A DNA stretch of 64,000 nt from Dryas octopetala. Its lineage: Eukaryota; Streptophyta; Magnoliopsida; Rosales; Rosaceae. The notes beneath the pieces were generated by a model. That model ran no database searches. It saw only the letters and a program-made list of their open reading frames with translations, and had not been told where the DNA came from. Where the stretch lies: assembly GCA_963921425.1 (NCBI GenBank), contig OY992833.1, positions 25,220,698-25,284,697 of the forward strand. Direction: 5' to 3'. Positions 49,944-60,717 of the stretch are shown here, in pieces (position 1 is the first letter of the stretch; each line of letters starts with the position of its first letter). The position numbers and the translations under genes are program-made.

Positions 49944-51827
49944 TCAATCGATGACAAGCAGCTTCTGATACTCCTCCCCAGCTATGGCTAATTCCATGAA
50001 AGCGTCCGGTTGAATTTGGCCATGATTATCCAAGAAGAGCTTGAGCAGATTCTTGGAGAAGCCACTCAAGAGCGCCACCCCTGGTTGATTCCCCGGCACG
50101 GGGACAGACCTCGAGTGCCTCAGATTCCAAAACACCAACTGCGGCACCGCATCCCCATACCCATTCTCCTCAAACTTGTTCCGTATCACATCATAATCAG
50201 TATCCCAGCTATTCGCCGAAGCCTGATCGAACTCCATGTCACTCAGCACAAACAACCTCTTGATCATATTCTCCGCCTTTAACTTCCCCTTCACAGCCAC
50301 TTTCAGAAGCAAATCAAACACCTTCTGGAAATCAGTGTTCATCCCCCAATCCATCTTCCTTATAAACTGGCACTTGGATTTCAGACTCTCACCCTCTATC
50401 AAATGCAGCTGGGGGTTCTCACTGAATGTGACGACCAGTCCCTTCCATGGCTCTTCACTCAGCTCAGACACCAACAGTCCCAAAGCCACCGCCACCTCCA
50501 TCGGAATCCCCTCCATGCTTCCTGAGACATCACACACGGCCAAGCAGTTCTTCATTTTCCCCTGCTTCAAAAGGTCCTCCACCATTCTCTTCCACTGAAG
50601 CTCAGCCACTTCCTCACCATCTCCATCCTCCAAAGACCCTATAATCTCATGCGGAAGCAGAGCACCCGCCGCAATCTTCGCCTTGCCGGCTTTCACGTCC
50701 TCCAAATACTTCTTAAACCTCTCTTCGTCGTGCTTCAAGAAATGTTGTTTGTAAAGCTTCATAGCCACAGAGGCCACTCTGTTGTACGGAATGGCACCCC
50801 ACTGGTTCGCACCGATGAAAACCTCCGGCAACTCCAACACCTTCCTCAGCGGCACCAACACCTCCTTCCTCAGCCGGTCTCGGACTCTGTACGCGTAATG
50901 GGGTTCCTCAAGGCCTTCGTACTCAAGGTACGATTCGCGCGGGAACACCTTCCTCGCAATGCTCTCGCAGAGCAGAGTGGCGCGATCGAACGACGAGTCG
51001 ATTGACGGGCACCACTTGGCCGCCAGGGTTATCTTCTTCTTCTCATTCAACTTCAAATTCTCCATATCGGACTTCAAGCACTCCGCGAAAAGATCCGAAA
51101 CCCGCTCGTGCAAGAACCGATATTCCGGGTCATGCTGGTACATCGTCACTGCCTTCTTGGCCATGGCGATCTTCTTCTCATTCCTCAACGCGCTCGCTTT
51201 CTCCTTCTCCTGTTTGGCCCACTCCATTGCTTTCTTTTGCTTTTCCTCGTCAGATACCTCATTGTTACTGGCCATCTTCTCCGCCCTCGTCCCGCCGCCG
51301 CCGCGCTTTCTCTTTCTCCACGCGGCCTTTTGCTTCCTCCTCACCTCCTCGCCTTCCAAAAGGCGGTACAGAAACTCCGGCAGGTCTTTGAAGTACCCGA
51401 ACTCGGCGAAGGACGCGAGGTTGCAGGCGAGGGTTTTGGGGTGGTGCTTGTGGAGCCAAAACGCCGCCGTGTGGAAGCCTTCTTTATCAGACTTCCCTGT
51501 GCCACGTACGCCGCGGAGGTTGCAGATGAGCTTGAGGGTGGTGAGCGCGTCGCGTTCCCAGGCCTTGGGGAGCTGCTCCATCAAATAGTCGGCGGGCGTG
51601 TCCGGCACGACGTGGAAGAAGAGATCGAGGCAGGGGTTGCCGGAGGTGAGGTAGGTGGCGGAGTTGTTCTCGGTGAGGCCCATGGGGAGTCCGCCAATGC
51701 CCATCTCGTTGAAATTGGCGGCCATGAGGTCGACGAAAGGTTCGGCGGTGGGGGATTTGGGCTTCGATTCGGTTGGCGGAGTAGGCTTGCTGATCTCTGG
51801 AGGACCAAGAAGACTTGGAGGAGCCAT
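49944..51827 (-). CDS. vWA/DUF2828-type protein (At5g13210-like)
   Basis: An intronless frame of 627 residues from the ATG at 51827 (MAPPSLLGPPE). Upstream in-frame codons lack an ATG. The N-terminal half is the DUF2828 region (LTENNSATYLTSGNPCLDLF, LICNLRGVRGTGKSDKEGF, AFWLHKHHPKT). A charged helical, Lys/Glu-rich stretch and a basic RKRKRGGGG patch follow. The C-terminal half is a von Willebrand factor A domain with the metal site DVSGSMEGIP near residue 430, the conserved threonine in MNTDFQKVFDLLL, and LSDMEFDQA. The architecture recalls TROVE/Ro-type RNA-binding proteins, but the plant family has no settled function. Length and motifs match what I recall of the Arabidopsis At5g13210 family. 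No broken motif is seen. Confidence 0.92.
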   Translation of the reverse strand: MAPPSLLGPPEISKPTPPTESKPKSPTAEPFVDLMAANFNEMGIGGLPMGLTENNSATYLTSGNPCLDLFFHVVPDTPADYLMEQLPKAWERDALTTLKLICNLRGVRGTGKSDKEGFHTAAFWLHKHHPKTLACNLASFAEFGYFKDLPEFLYRLLEGEEVRRKQKAAWRKRKRGGGGTRAEKMASNNEVSDEEKQKKAMEWAKQEKEKASALRNEKKIAMAKKAVTMYQHDPEYRFLHERVSDLFAECLKSDMENLKLNEKKKITLAAKWCPSIDSSFDRATLLCESIARKVFPRESYLEYEGLEEPHYAYRVRDRLRKEVLVPLRKVLELPEVFIGANQWGAIPYNRVASVAMKLYKQHFLKHDEERFKKYLEDVKAGKAKIAAGALLPHEIIGSLEDGDGEEVAELQWKRMVEDLLKQGKMKNCLAVCDVSGSMEGIPMEVAVALGLLVSELSEEPWKGLVVTFSENPQLHLIEGESLKSKCQFIRKMDWGMNTDFQKVFDLLLKVAVKGKLKAENMIKRLFVLSDMEFDQASANSWDTDYDVIRNKFEENGYGDAVPQLVFWNLRHSRSVPVPGNQPGVALLSGFSKNLLKLFLDNHGQIQPDAFMELAIAGEEYQKLLVID

Positions 51828-53119
51828 TGATTGTTGTGAGCTCTGTGAAAATTGGGACTTAGGGATTTGGTTTGATTTGGAATTGGAGAGGAGAGGGTTT
51901 GCGAATTGCAAAGGATTTTGATGAAATAGTAAGAATTTAGAAAAACTGCCAATTTTATACCACTTCGTTACTGGGCGCCAAGTGTTTTTTTTTTGTATTC
52001 TTTATTTTATATTCGTTAGTTTCAATGTTTCATCCTTCACTGCACAGTCTGCACTACTCTTGTGAGTTGTGAGTTGTGACTTTGTGAGTCGACCGACTAC
52101 ATGTTTTTAATTTCCTGTGAATTTTTTATTTTTATTTGTAAATAAAACAAATTTCCTGTGAATTGTGATTGACTCGAACGACTTTTCTTTATAATTTTTC
52201 AATCTTTTTTAGTATGTTGCGGAAATTCTGAAATGTAGTCTGGACGCGACATTTTAGTGCTTGTATATATTTTTCTTTTTAGATTTGTCGAAATTTACAA
52301 AAGGAGATTTCCATGTGGAGTTTTGTACCAAAAAAATAAATATCCCCTTAGACAAAAAAAGAAAAAAGAAAAATATCCACGCCATTACTATTCTTTAGTG
52401 TTTGCTTCTTTATTTGAATTTAGAAATTTAAGAGTTATTTATTAATAAGCTACAATATATAATATTTTTTAGTCATAAATTTAATCTTTTAATCTATTTA
52501 TTTTTAAGTCACAAAAAATATTTCTAAGCTACAATTAAAAAAAAATCAAGTATCTAGCATTTAATACTATTCAAACTCAAGCATACCCAAGTTTTAGTTT
52601 AATTTTTTTTTATTCTTTTGAGAGTACGTTTAAGGTTTATGGTATAATCTTTAGAATTTAGCAACAAAGCTCTAAAACCCTAAATATGAAATCATAAAAC
52701 CTAAATTCTAAATGCTTAAACCTTAAAACAATACTACATCATTCAACAAAGTAATTCTACAAAATTATAAAGTATAACTCTATAAGAGTTATATTCTACA
52801 TTTTACATACGGTGTCGGGAAAAAAGTTTAGTTTTAAGTTACTACTTGTGGCTTAAAAATAAAGAAGTCTGTTGACTTTAGGTACCAAATTTTAATATTA
52901 TTTTATTTTAACTACTAAAATATTTATGTCATTTCACTTTAGATACTAAATTTCAGTTTTGATACCAACTTTAAAAAATATAGTTCTACCAAGCTCTGAT
53001 TGTTTAATAGTCACAACTTTTTATTGACAATCAGTCACAACTTTTTATTGATTTGTTGTTTTTTCAGTGTTTGCAAGATTTAAACTTTAATGTTTAGTTT
53101 ATAGGTTATAAGATTTCAT
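51828..53119. other. Promoter side of the vWA gene and AT-rich spacer
   Basis: The first ~250 bases upstream of the start are the likely promoter. The rest is AT-rich with short diverged repeats of TTTAGGTACC/TTAGATACTAAATTT type. No gene. Confidence 0.4.
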
Positions 53120-53127
53120 CTTCTAAG

Positions 53128-54089
53128 TAGGGGTGGGCATTTTAACCGCACACCGCCAAAACCAGCCGAACTACACCGCCAAAAAACCGCGTTGACAAAA
53201 AAAAGTCAACACCGCCAAAAAAACCGAACCGCACCGGTTCTCTCCGGTTCAGGTTCTACACCTTATTTAACCGCACCGAACCGAACCGCACCGCATACTT
53301 GCAAAAAATATATTTTTTTATATTTTTATATATATATACACCATTTTATATATTTTTTTATATATATTTATACCATTATTATATACTTTTTATACACTTT
53401 TTGTACACATTTTTATACACTTTAGACCATACACCCTAATAAAATATTAGAATTAATATAAACGTAGCTATATTTTAGGGTTTAGACCCTAAAATATATT
53501 TTATATAACCCTATGACCTATTTTCTAGATATATAATATAATAATAAATTAATAATGTTTTAGCATATAATTTTAGTTATACCCATTACCCTATATAATA
53601 AAATTAGTATATTCTTTATATTCTATGTAAAAAAAATTAGTATATCATTTATAGTTTATACTCTATATACTAAAATTTTTAATTGTTTATAGTTCTAGGG
53701 TATAATATATAGTTATATACTATATAAGTGTATAGGGTATATGCCATATAAGGTGTAAGTCTTTTTGGTTAAGTTCATTGAATTAACTTGTAAATTTGTT
53801 TTTTTGTTGCCAAAACTTGTTAATTAGGATGGGTTTGCATCATTAAATAATTGGGCTTAGGCTTAAAAAAATAAATGTGAGGCCCAAAAGTGCTAATCTG
53901 AATAATAGTCCATTAGGCCCAGAACCGCGGTGAAGAACTGCACCGCACCGCACCTTGAATGGTCTGGTTTGGTTTGATTTTTTTATTTCTTTCACGGTTT
54001 TAAGCACCGAACCGCACCGTGTATTAATGTCCGGCGCAGTGCACGTTTCCGGGGGAAAAGTGAGTCGAACCGCACCGCGCCCACCCCTA
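53128..54089. mobile_element. hAT-like element, TAGGGGTGGGC ends, 8-bp target duplication
   Basis: CTTCTAAG flanks both sides (53120-53127 and 54090-54097). Ends are TAGGGGTGGGC and its exact complement. Subterminal regions hold many AACCGCACCG/CCGAACCGCACC motifs in both ends, typical of transposase-binding subterminal repeats of hAT elements. The interior is (TA)-rich with no coding capacity. 962 bp. Same family as 56716-58317. Confidence 0.9.
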
Positions 54090-54485
54090 CTTCTAAGTCT
54101 AAATTAAAAGCACTAAACTCTTATAAACTATTAATTTTTATGAATTTCAAACAGTCACAACTATATAGCAAATTGATTTATGACCTAATCTAAAATGTTT
54201 TGCTCTAGGTTAGTACCTAAACTAAAAAAAATTAGTGTCTTACTGCTTTGCTGAAAACTATTAATATTTGGTATTTCATTCTAATTTTATAAAAAATAAA
54301 TAAATCTTTTACATGAGTTTATGAGTAAAACTGTTTTAAACTTGAAATTTAATGGCATCAATGAATTTTCCACGCCAGGATTAGGAAAATTATCTTATCA
54401 GAAAAAGGAAAGATATCTTACCGCATGGAATTCTTATTACCTATTTTGAAACATTGATATAGATGATAAATTATTATGTATAACC

Positions 54486-54588
54486 AAGCCTTCGGGGTTA
54501 GCCCAAGTGGTGAAGGTAGGTGGGGTAAAGGTTAGGATTAGGATAGGTTCATCTAGAGTTTGATTCCTTCTTATGTAACTAAAAAATA
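54486..54588 (+). mobile_element. tRNA-derived SINE with 18-bp target duplication
   Basis: A ~100-bp unit begins AAGCCTTCGGGGTTAGCCCA. It holds a Pol III A-box (TAGCCCAAGTGG) and, ~50 bases on, a B-box-like GAGTTTGATTCC, and ends A-rich (AACTAAAAAATAA). It is flanked by AAATTATTATGTATAACC on both sides (54468-54485 and 54589-54606). Internal promoter boxes, an A-rich tail and a long direct target duplication define a SINE. The complete unit has no tRNA cloverleaf, so it is not a tRNA gene. Confidence 0.82.
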
Positions 54589-54942
54589 AAATTATTATGT
54601 ATAACCGATACACTAACAAATGGTATAACAACTTATGTATTATAATATTGGTGAACGTTAGTAATACCATACCCTACAAATATAAACATTTCGGTAAAAA
54701 AAACTTGGGACAGTATAATAAAATGGGCATGGAATGCCTCTCAAAATTGTTCGGCTTTTTTGGCTTTATTTTTCTCCGGCTTTCATCTTGAACACTATAT
54801 CATGCTCGCATGAGCATACAAAATAACATAACGTCGTTAACGGTGTATATAGAAGAGAGAGTTTAAAAGTGCGTTTAAATGAGAAAGTTAATTTAAAAAT
54901 GCTAAACAATTTCAAAATAACAGCATTTAATAATAAAATTTA

Positions 54943-56207
54943 GGGCAATTACACAAAAGTACCTCAACTAACCACCCTATATCACTTGAGTACCCCAATT
55001 AAAAAAAAGTTGCTCGTAGGTACCTCAATTACTGATTTTGCACATCCAGGTACCTCCGTCAACTTTTCCGTCAGGCCTGCCGTTATTTGTCTACGTGGCA
55101 CACTAGAAACATGCCACGTGGATAACAAAAAAAAATAATAAAAAAATGAACTAATTATTTAAAAAAAATTAAAAAACTCAAAAAAATAAAAAATAAAAAC
55201 AATAAAAATGGAGCACTTGCAGCACCCCTCCCTCCGCCCTCCGCCTCCCACCCCTCCCCGAGACCCACCCAACCCCAGCCACCCACCCCTCCGACCCCAG
55301 CCACCTTGCCGGCGACCCCAGCCACCACGCCAGCGACCCACCAGACGACCCACCCGACCCCTCTCATCTCTCTCTAACTCTCTCTCTCTCTCTCCCCGAA
55401 ACCCCAGCCCCGAGCCCTCCTCCTTCCTCCTCCCGCGTCGGCCACCCAACTCAATGACCCACCCACCTCCCTCCCTTCTCCGAAGCTCCTCAGAAATCTG
55501 TTTGAATTACAATCATTAGTAGTTCTACAATTTACAAAGAATCATAAATTGAAAAAATTCAATTTTTTGAACCAAAACAATGAATGAAATATTATGTGTG
55601 GTTAGTATGACTGAACTTGCTTTCTCAGAACAGAAAGGAGCTCGTGGCCTGAGAAGGGAGGGAGGTGGGTGGGTCATTGAGTTGGGTGGCCGACGCGGGG
55701 GGAGAAGGAAGAAGGAGGGCTCGGGGCTGGAGTTTCGGGGAGAGAGAGAGAGAGTTAGAGAGAGATGAGAGGGGTCGGGTGGGTCGTCTGGTGGGTCGCC
55801 GGCGTGGTGGCTGGGGTCGCCGGCAAGGTGGCTGGGGTCGGAGGGGTGGGTGGCTGGGGTTGGGTGGGGTCTCGGGGAGGGGTGGGAGGCGGAGGGCGGA
55901 GGGAGGGGTGCTGCAAGTGCTCCATTTTTATTGTTTTTTATTGTTTTTATTTTTTATTTTTTTGAGTTTTTAATTTTTTAATTTTTTTTTTAAATAATTA
56001 GTTCATTTTTTTTATTATTTTTTGTTATCCACGTGGCATGTTTCTAGTGTGCCACGTAGACAAATAACGGCAGGCCTGACGGAAAAGTTGACGGAGGTAC
56101 CTGGATGTGCAAAATCAGTAATTGAGGTACCTACGAGCAACTTTTTTTAATTGGGGTACTCAAGTGATATAGGGTGGTTAGTTGAGTTACTTTTGTGTAA
56201 TTTGCCC
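54943..56207. mobile_element. Large foldback (palindromic) Mutator-like element, 1.27 kb
   Basis: Perfect 9-bp target duplication TAAAATTTA (54934-54942 and 56208-56216). Ends GGGCAATTACACAAAAGTAC and (complement) GGGCAAATTACACAAAAGTA. The two arms, about 555 bp (to ~55497) and 585 bp (from ~55622), are highly similar inverted copies, leaving a ~120-base loop. The outer ~250 bp of each arm is AT-rich with CCACGTGG and GTACCTC motifs. The inner ~290 bp is a very GC-rich Pro/Arg-coding-like block present in both arms. A transcript through it would form a long double-stranded hairpin. Open frames inside are low complexity and strand-symmetrical, so they are not genes. Confidence 0.92.
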
Positions 56208-56715
56208 TAAAATTTAAAGTCATGTAAGTTATAAAGTTTTTTTGTTTTGACTTAACTTATTAAGCATGATGAAATGTAAAAGCGATGACCAAAGTGTGTC
56301 ACATATTTTTCTATTGATGATGCCAAGCAGGAAAGTTTTCTCCTCAAAAACTGAATTTCAAATTCTGAATTTAATTTTTCTATCCAACACAACTGTAATC
56401 TTTTATAATTGTTCAATATATCGAAGTATTGATCATGAGGTATAAAAAAGAACAGAAAAATTTTCATTTTGATTTGTTATCAAATACATTTGAGATATAC
56501 CTTGGCCAAAACAGAAAACTTAAAATATGTATACATTTAAAATCAGAAAGCTAAATCATGAAAGATAAAATAAAGAGCAAGTGAGCAAGGAATGATGGGC
56601 AATCTTCAAGCCATACAAGTTCCTCTTCAGCTCCCAATCCAAAAGTACGTTTAGAAAGAAATATGGGCAACAAATTTTATTTCACAATTCACACGAAATG
56701 AATTGATAATTTGAT

Positions 56716-58317
56716 TAGGGGTGGGCACAGTGCGGTCCGGCCCAGTTCTCCCCCCATACTGGTACTGCACTAGAGAAGCCTATCTGGTGTGGTGCGGTGC
56801 GGTGCTGAGCACTGGAATTGATGCATCAGAACTGGACCAAACCAGACTGGTAACAGTTCCGGTCTGGTCCAGTGCACTGTTTCTGGATGACAGACTGAGA
56901 TGAAAGAGTGAAAGAGTGAGAGACTGGACCTAAAATCAAACCCCAAATTGCACAGAGATGATAGCCTGAGATGAGAGAGTGAGAGACTGGATCTAACCCG
57001 AAATCAAACCCCAAATTGCACAGAGATGATAGATTAACAGATGAGAGACGCGAGATGAGAGATGAGAGTGAGAAAAATGGTTACCTGAGACGATGCCGAC
57101 GAGATGTACCAGAGACGCTGCGACGACGCCGATGGTTACCTGAGAGGCTGAGATGAGCGTGAGAGCTGAGAGTGAGAGATAGAGCAGAAAGTCCAGACTC
57201 GACTGTGTGAGAGATTGAGATGAGAGTGAGAAATCAATTGGGGATTTAGGGTTGGGTTAATCCGTAATTGGGTATTTGGGTAGGGTAAATTGGCATAATT
57301 GCCTAAATGGCCAAATGGGTAAATGGGTAAATTGGTAATTTGCAAATTTGTAATTGACTAATCTAATTATTAATTAAGGTTTGACTTTTTGAGGGTTTCA
57401 AATTTTCAATTGGGGTTTAGAGTATAGGGTATTTAGGGTATAGGGTATAGTCTTATAGTAAACATATACATACAAAAATTATAAGTTAGGATGTACTATA
57501 GTATTATAAACTATATACTATATGATACTATCAAATATATAATTAGTGTTTCAATTAGAGTTTAAATTGGTAATTTGTAATTGACTAATCTAATTGGGGT
57601 TTGAGGGTTTCAATTGAGGTTTCAATTGGGGTTTAGAGTATAGGGTTTTTAGGGTATAGTCTTGTAGTAAATATATACATAAAAAAATTATAAGTTAGGA
57701 TATACTATAGTATTATAAACTATATACTATATAGTACTATCAAATATATAATTAGTGTTTCAATTGGGGTTTAAATTGGTAATTTGTAATTGACTAATCT
57801 AATTAGGATTTGAGGGTTTCAATTGGGGTTTAGAGTATATGGGCCATAGGGCATTTAGAGTATAGGGTATAGTCTTATAGTAAACAATAATATATATAAA
57901 AAAATTATAAGCTAGGATATACTATAGTATTATAAACTATATACTATATAGTACAATATATATATAATATACTATATAGGCCATATAGGGATATATAAAA
58001 TATATTTTATGGTCTAAAATATAGCTAGGTTAATATTAATTTTATTATCTAAAATGTGTATAAATGTGTGTAAAAAAGTGTATAAAAATATAAAATTGTA
58101 TAAATATGTATAAATATATATGTTTTTGGTCTTACACGGTCCGGTTCGGCTCGGCTTCAAGAAGAGCAACATCGGAACCGAAATCGGAACCGTATTGGAC
58201 CGTTCCGGTCCAGTTTGGTCCAATCTTTGACCAGTTTTGGTCAACACAATTTTTACGGTTTTTTTACCTCCAGTTTGGTTCGGTGTGCCTGGTTCGCGGT
58301 TTAAATGCCCACCCCTA
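56716..58317. mobile_element. hAT-like element, TAGGGGTGGGC ends, second copy
   Basis: AATTTGAT flanks both sides (56708-56715 and 58318-58325), and the ends are TAGGGGTGGGCA and its complement. The left subterminal region is rich in GTGCGGT, the right in GGTTCGG and GGTCCAGTTTGGTC motifs. The interior holds a GAGAGTGAGAGATGAGA-like minisatellite (about 56890-57230) and a three-unit ~210-bp tandem repeat. No transposase. 1,602 bp; shares its ends with 53128-54089. Confidence 0.9.
57390..57960. repeat. Three tandem ~210-bp units inside the hAT-like element
   Basis: GAGGGTTTCAA recurs at about 57391, 57603 and 57812. Each unit contains GGGGTTTAGAGTATA, TAGTCTTATAGTAAA-type and ACTATAGTATTATAAACTAT segments. 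The last unit is slightly diverged. Confidence 0.85.
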
Positions 58318-58690
58318 AATTTGATAACCAAATAAGCCCAAAAGGTAATCCCCTCCACAATATTTCCTTTGGTACCAGACAATCCTCTCTCTTCCACATA
58401 TTCACCATACCTTCGATACCAAAAGCCTATTTAATTAGCATTTATCTCTAGGTGCTGCAAACCCAAGTTCATAGCCGAACATCAAACCAGCATAAATGAG
58501 AAACGTGAATAATCCAATAATGGGCTAAGACTCCAACTAGTTATTGATCTTAGAATGGGGCCACTGGGTATTACTACAATGTACCAACGGGATGGCCCAA
58601 CATAAAATACAGAAACATTCCGCATCTTCCTACCTAAATGATGTTTTCTGCACTTTGTTTTTAAGCATATAGTTTAGTAATGTAATGTAA

Positions 58691-59070
58691 GAGCATGTAC
58701 AATTAAAAAAAAAACTAAAAACTATGCTAAATACTATATTTTTAGCCTTTTGTTATTATAATGTTGTGTTCAACCAATTAGGGCAAGCCATGTGTAATAA
58801 ACATTGACTCCAACACGCATTTTCACATCTTCAATAATCTTTATATTTTCTCTAACCAATCAACTCTCACCAACCAACACTAATTTTCTCTTTTCTCACG
58901 TATTTTTTTTTATGTGGGGCCAACATGTTTTTTGGCATCCACAATAGCATTTGCAAAATATATTAGAAAATATAGTTTTAGCATTACAAATGCTAAATAT
59001 TGCGGTCGTTAAAATCTACTGTATATGGCATTAAGCATAGAATTTAGCCATAATAGCATTGTACATGCTC
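58691..59070. mobile_element. Tourist-like MITE with TAA target duplication
   Basis: The ends GAGCATGTACAAT and its exact complement are flanked by TAA on both sides (58688-58690 and 59071-59073). 380 bp, AT-rich, non-coding. The GAGCATNNNCAA ends and TAA duplication fit PIF/Harbinger-derived Tourist MITEs. Confidence 0.85.
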
Positions 59071-59319
59071 TAAATGGTAGATGCAAACTATGTATTGAAG
59101 TGCCAAAATGAAAATACAGAGTTGAAATATATAAATCTTAAATGTAAATTGATGCAACAAACAAGTACTTATTGATAGAATCTAGTGGTGGACGTTCTCA
59201 AGAAATGTGACTTAATTCCCAAAATAAAGCATCATCCAATGATACACAAGCATGTAGGAGGGTTGTAGCTAGGAGCAGAATCAGCAGATTAAGCCATACA
59301 TCCATCGGACTAGGTAGAA

Positions 59320-60137
59320 CTAGAAGCAGCAGCACTGCTCCAACATGCAGCAGCAACAAAGTGTAGCCAAACTGCCAATGTAAACAAACAAGAGAATCAG
59401 GGTGAGATAAGATAAACAAAACCAACAAGAACACCAATAATTAATTTACTATTTTAATCAGTGGAAATAAAAAAAGAAAAAAGAAAAAAAATGGTCTTTT
59501 AGCTATTTCTGAATTCTCAAACTTGTACAATGTTGGGAAATACTGGGATATATAGGTGTACAATTGTACATGCAGCCAGCAGCAATTGACTACAACTTTG
59601 TGAGAAATTAAGAGTAATAAAAAAAGTTGATGATGGTGGGGGAAAAACGAACCAAGTTGAATTTAATAGCAGAAATTAAGAGAGATTTATGCAGTTGAAG
59701 CACGAAATTTAGAGTAAAATTAAGTTGATGAAGAATAGAAAGTTAGAAGCCATATATAATAATGGATTGATGGGGATATATAGAAAGCACATAGGTATGT
59801 ACCAGGCTCTAAGGAATGGAGGGCAGGCAGAGTCATATGACTCATATTGGTGGTAGTGCTGGTATGAGCCAGGAGGAGTTGGGGCTGAATGTGGCGGTGG
59901 GTAGCCTTCGTAGAAGTAATCCTGATACCCATGTTGTGGTGGTTGAGGAGGACGATGATGTGGGAACCCTGAACAAGGAACCATCAAGTAGAGACCAATT
60001 GGTCATTACACACATGACATGCAAATTCAATCAAATGAATAGGGAAATTAAAATTCACAATTGTAATTTGTAGGTGGCTTGCCTGGTGGTGGTGGGGTAT
60101 TCGGCTCATGAAGAACATGGACATGGTGATAACTCAT
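59320..60137 (-). CDS. CYSTM (cysteine-rich transmembrane module) protein A
   Basis: Three small exons join to 90 residues: 60137-60083, 59968-59803 and 59371-59320. The protein starts MSYHHVHVLHEPNTPPPPGF, continues with a Pro/Tyr/His-rich segment (HGYQDYFYEGYPPP), and ends in the CYSTM module CPPFLRACLATLCCCCMLEQ plus CCCF. CYSTM proteins are small tail-anchored membrane proteins of eukaryotes linked to stress tolerance; the cysteine run forms the membrane module. The first intron needs a GC donor (CCACCAG|GCAAGC), a known minor class; the second is GT-AG. The exon phases equal those of protein B at 62916-63506, so the two are related duplicates. It is divergently arranged with the GRAM gene 580 bp away. 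Confidence 0.88.
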
Positions 60138-60717
60138 GGCTCTGCGTGATGGATCGAAATGTTAGAGATGAGAGGGAGTTATGGATAACGACCAAATCTT
60201 GAGGGTCCCGTGGTATTAACATGAATATTGAAAATGAACATCAAGTCTCGAGTACTGGTGCAATGTGTCGGGTGGCGTGATCGGACACCTGGTGGAACCA
60301 TAGCTTTCTCACAGTCAACATCCATGCATCACTGTTAGCAAGGATGCAACTTGGCCAAATATCTGCCCCTATCCAAAAATGACGTGTAACTCAACTTTTG
60401 AAATGCTTTTTAGACGGACTGTCGGTGAAAAAGATACGCGCGGAGGGAGCGATCTATATCCTAAACCTGATGCCACTCTCTGGAACTCGAAGCTTCTTCA
60501 CTCTTTCCCTGCCAACAACAAGCCAAGGGAGCTTTTTAAATTGAAATTAAGACGAATCCCATGTTTACTTGGCTGCAAAGAAAACAAATTAAGGCGTGTA
60601 GGACCCACTGTGTACATCTTAATTCCTCTATAAAAACTCATCTAGTTTATCTTTTGGTATAGCAAATTAAACAAGGAATCCATTACCCATCAACTCATCA
60701 AAGCAATTCAATTAAGC
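60138..60717. promoter_or_regulatory. Shared divergent promoter region of CYSTM A and GEM-like gene
   Basis: 580 bp separate the two start codons. It contains an ABRE-like GACGTGT at 60381-60387 and a TATA box (TATAAAAA, 60629-60636) ~82 bases before the GRAM start. Arabidopsis GEM-like genes of this type respond to abscisic acid, so the ABRE-like core is plausible, but one short motif is weak evidence. Confidence 0.4.

Noticed and set aside
50959-51830. Long plus-strand frames (up to 240 residues)
   Set aside because: Antisense shadows of the GC-rich vWA/DUF2828 gene, which has clear conserved motifs on the minus strand.
51828-51911. Upstream extension of the vWA protein by 28 residues
   Set aside because: The extension would start at a TTG codon. 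The first in-frame ATG is at 51827 and gives the family-like N-terminus MAPPSLLGPPE.
54486-54588. Possible tRNA gene
   Set aside because: It has A- and B-box-like motifs but no acceptor stem or anticodon arm, and is flanked by an 18-bp direct duplication, so a SINE fits better.
55159-55973. Several GC-rich open frames (Pro/Arg-rich on one strand, Gly/Trp-rich on the other)
   Set aside because: They are mirror images in the two arms of the foldback element at 54943-56207. Low complexity; not genes.
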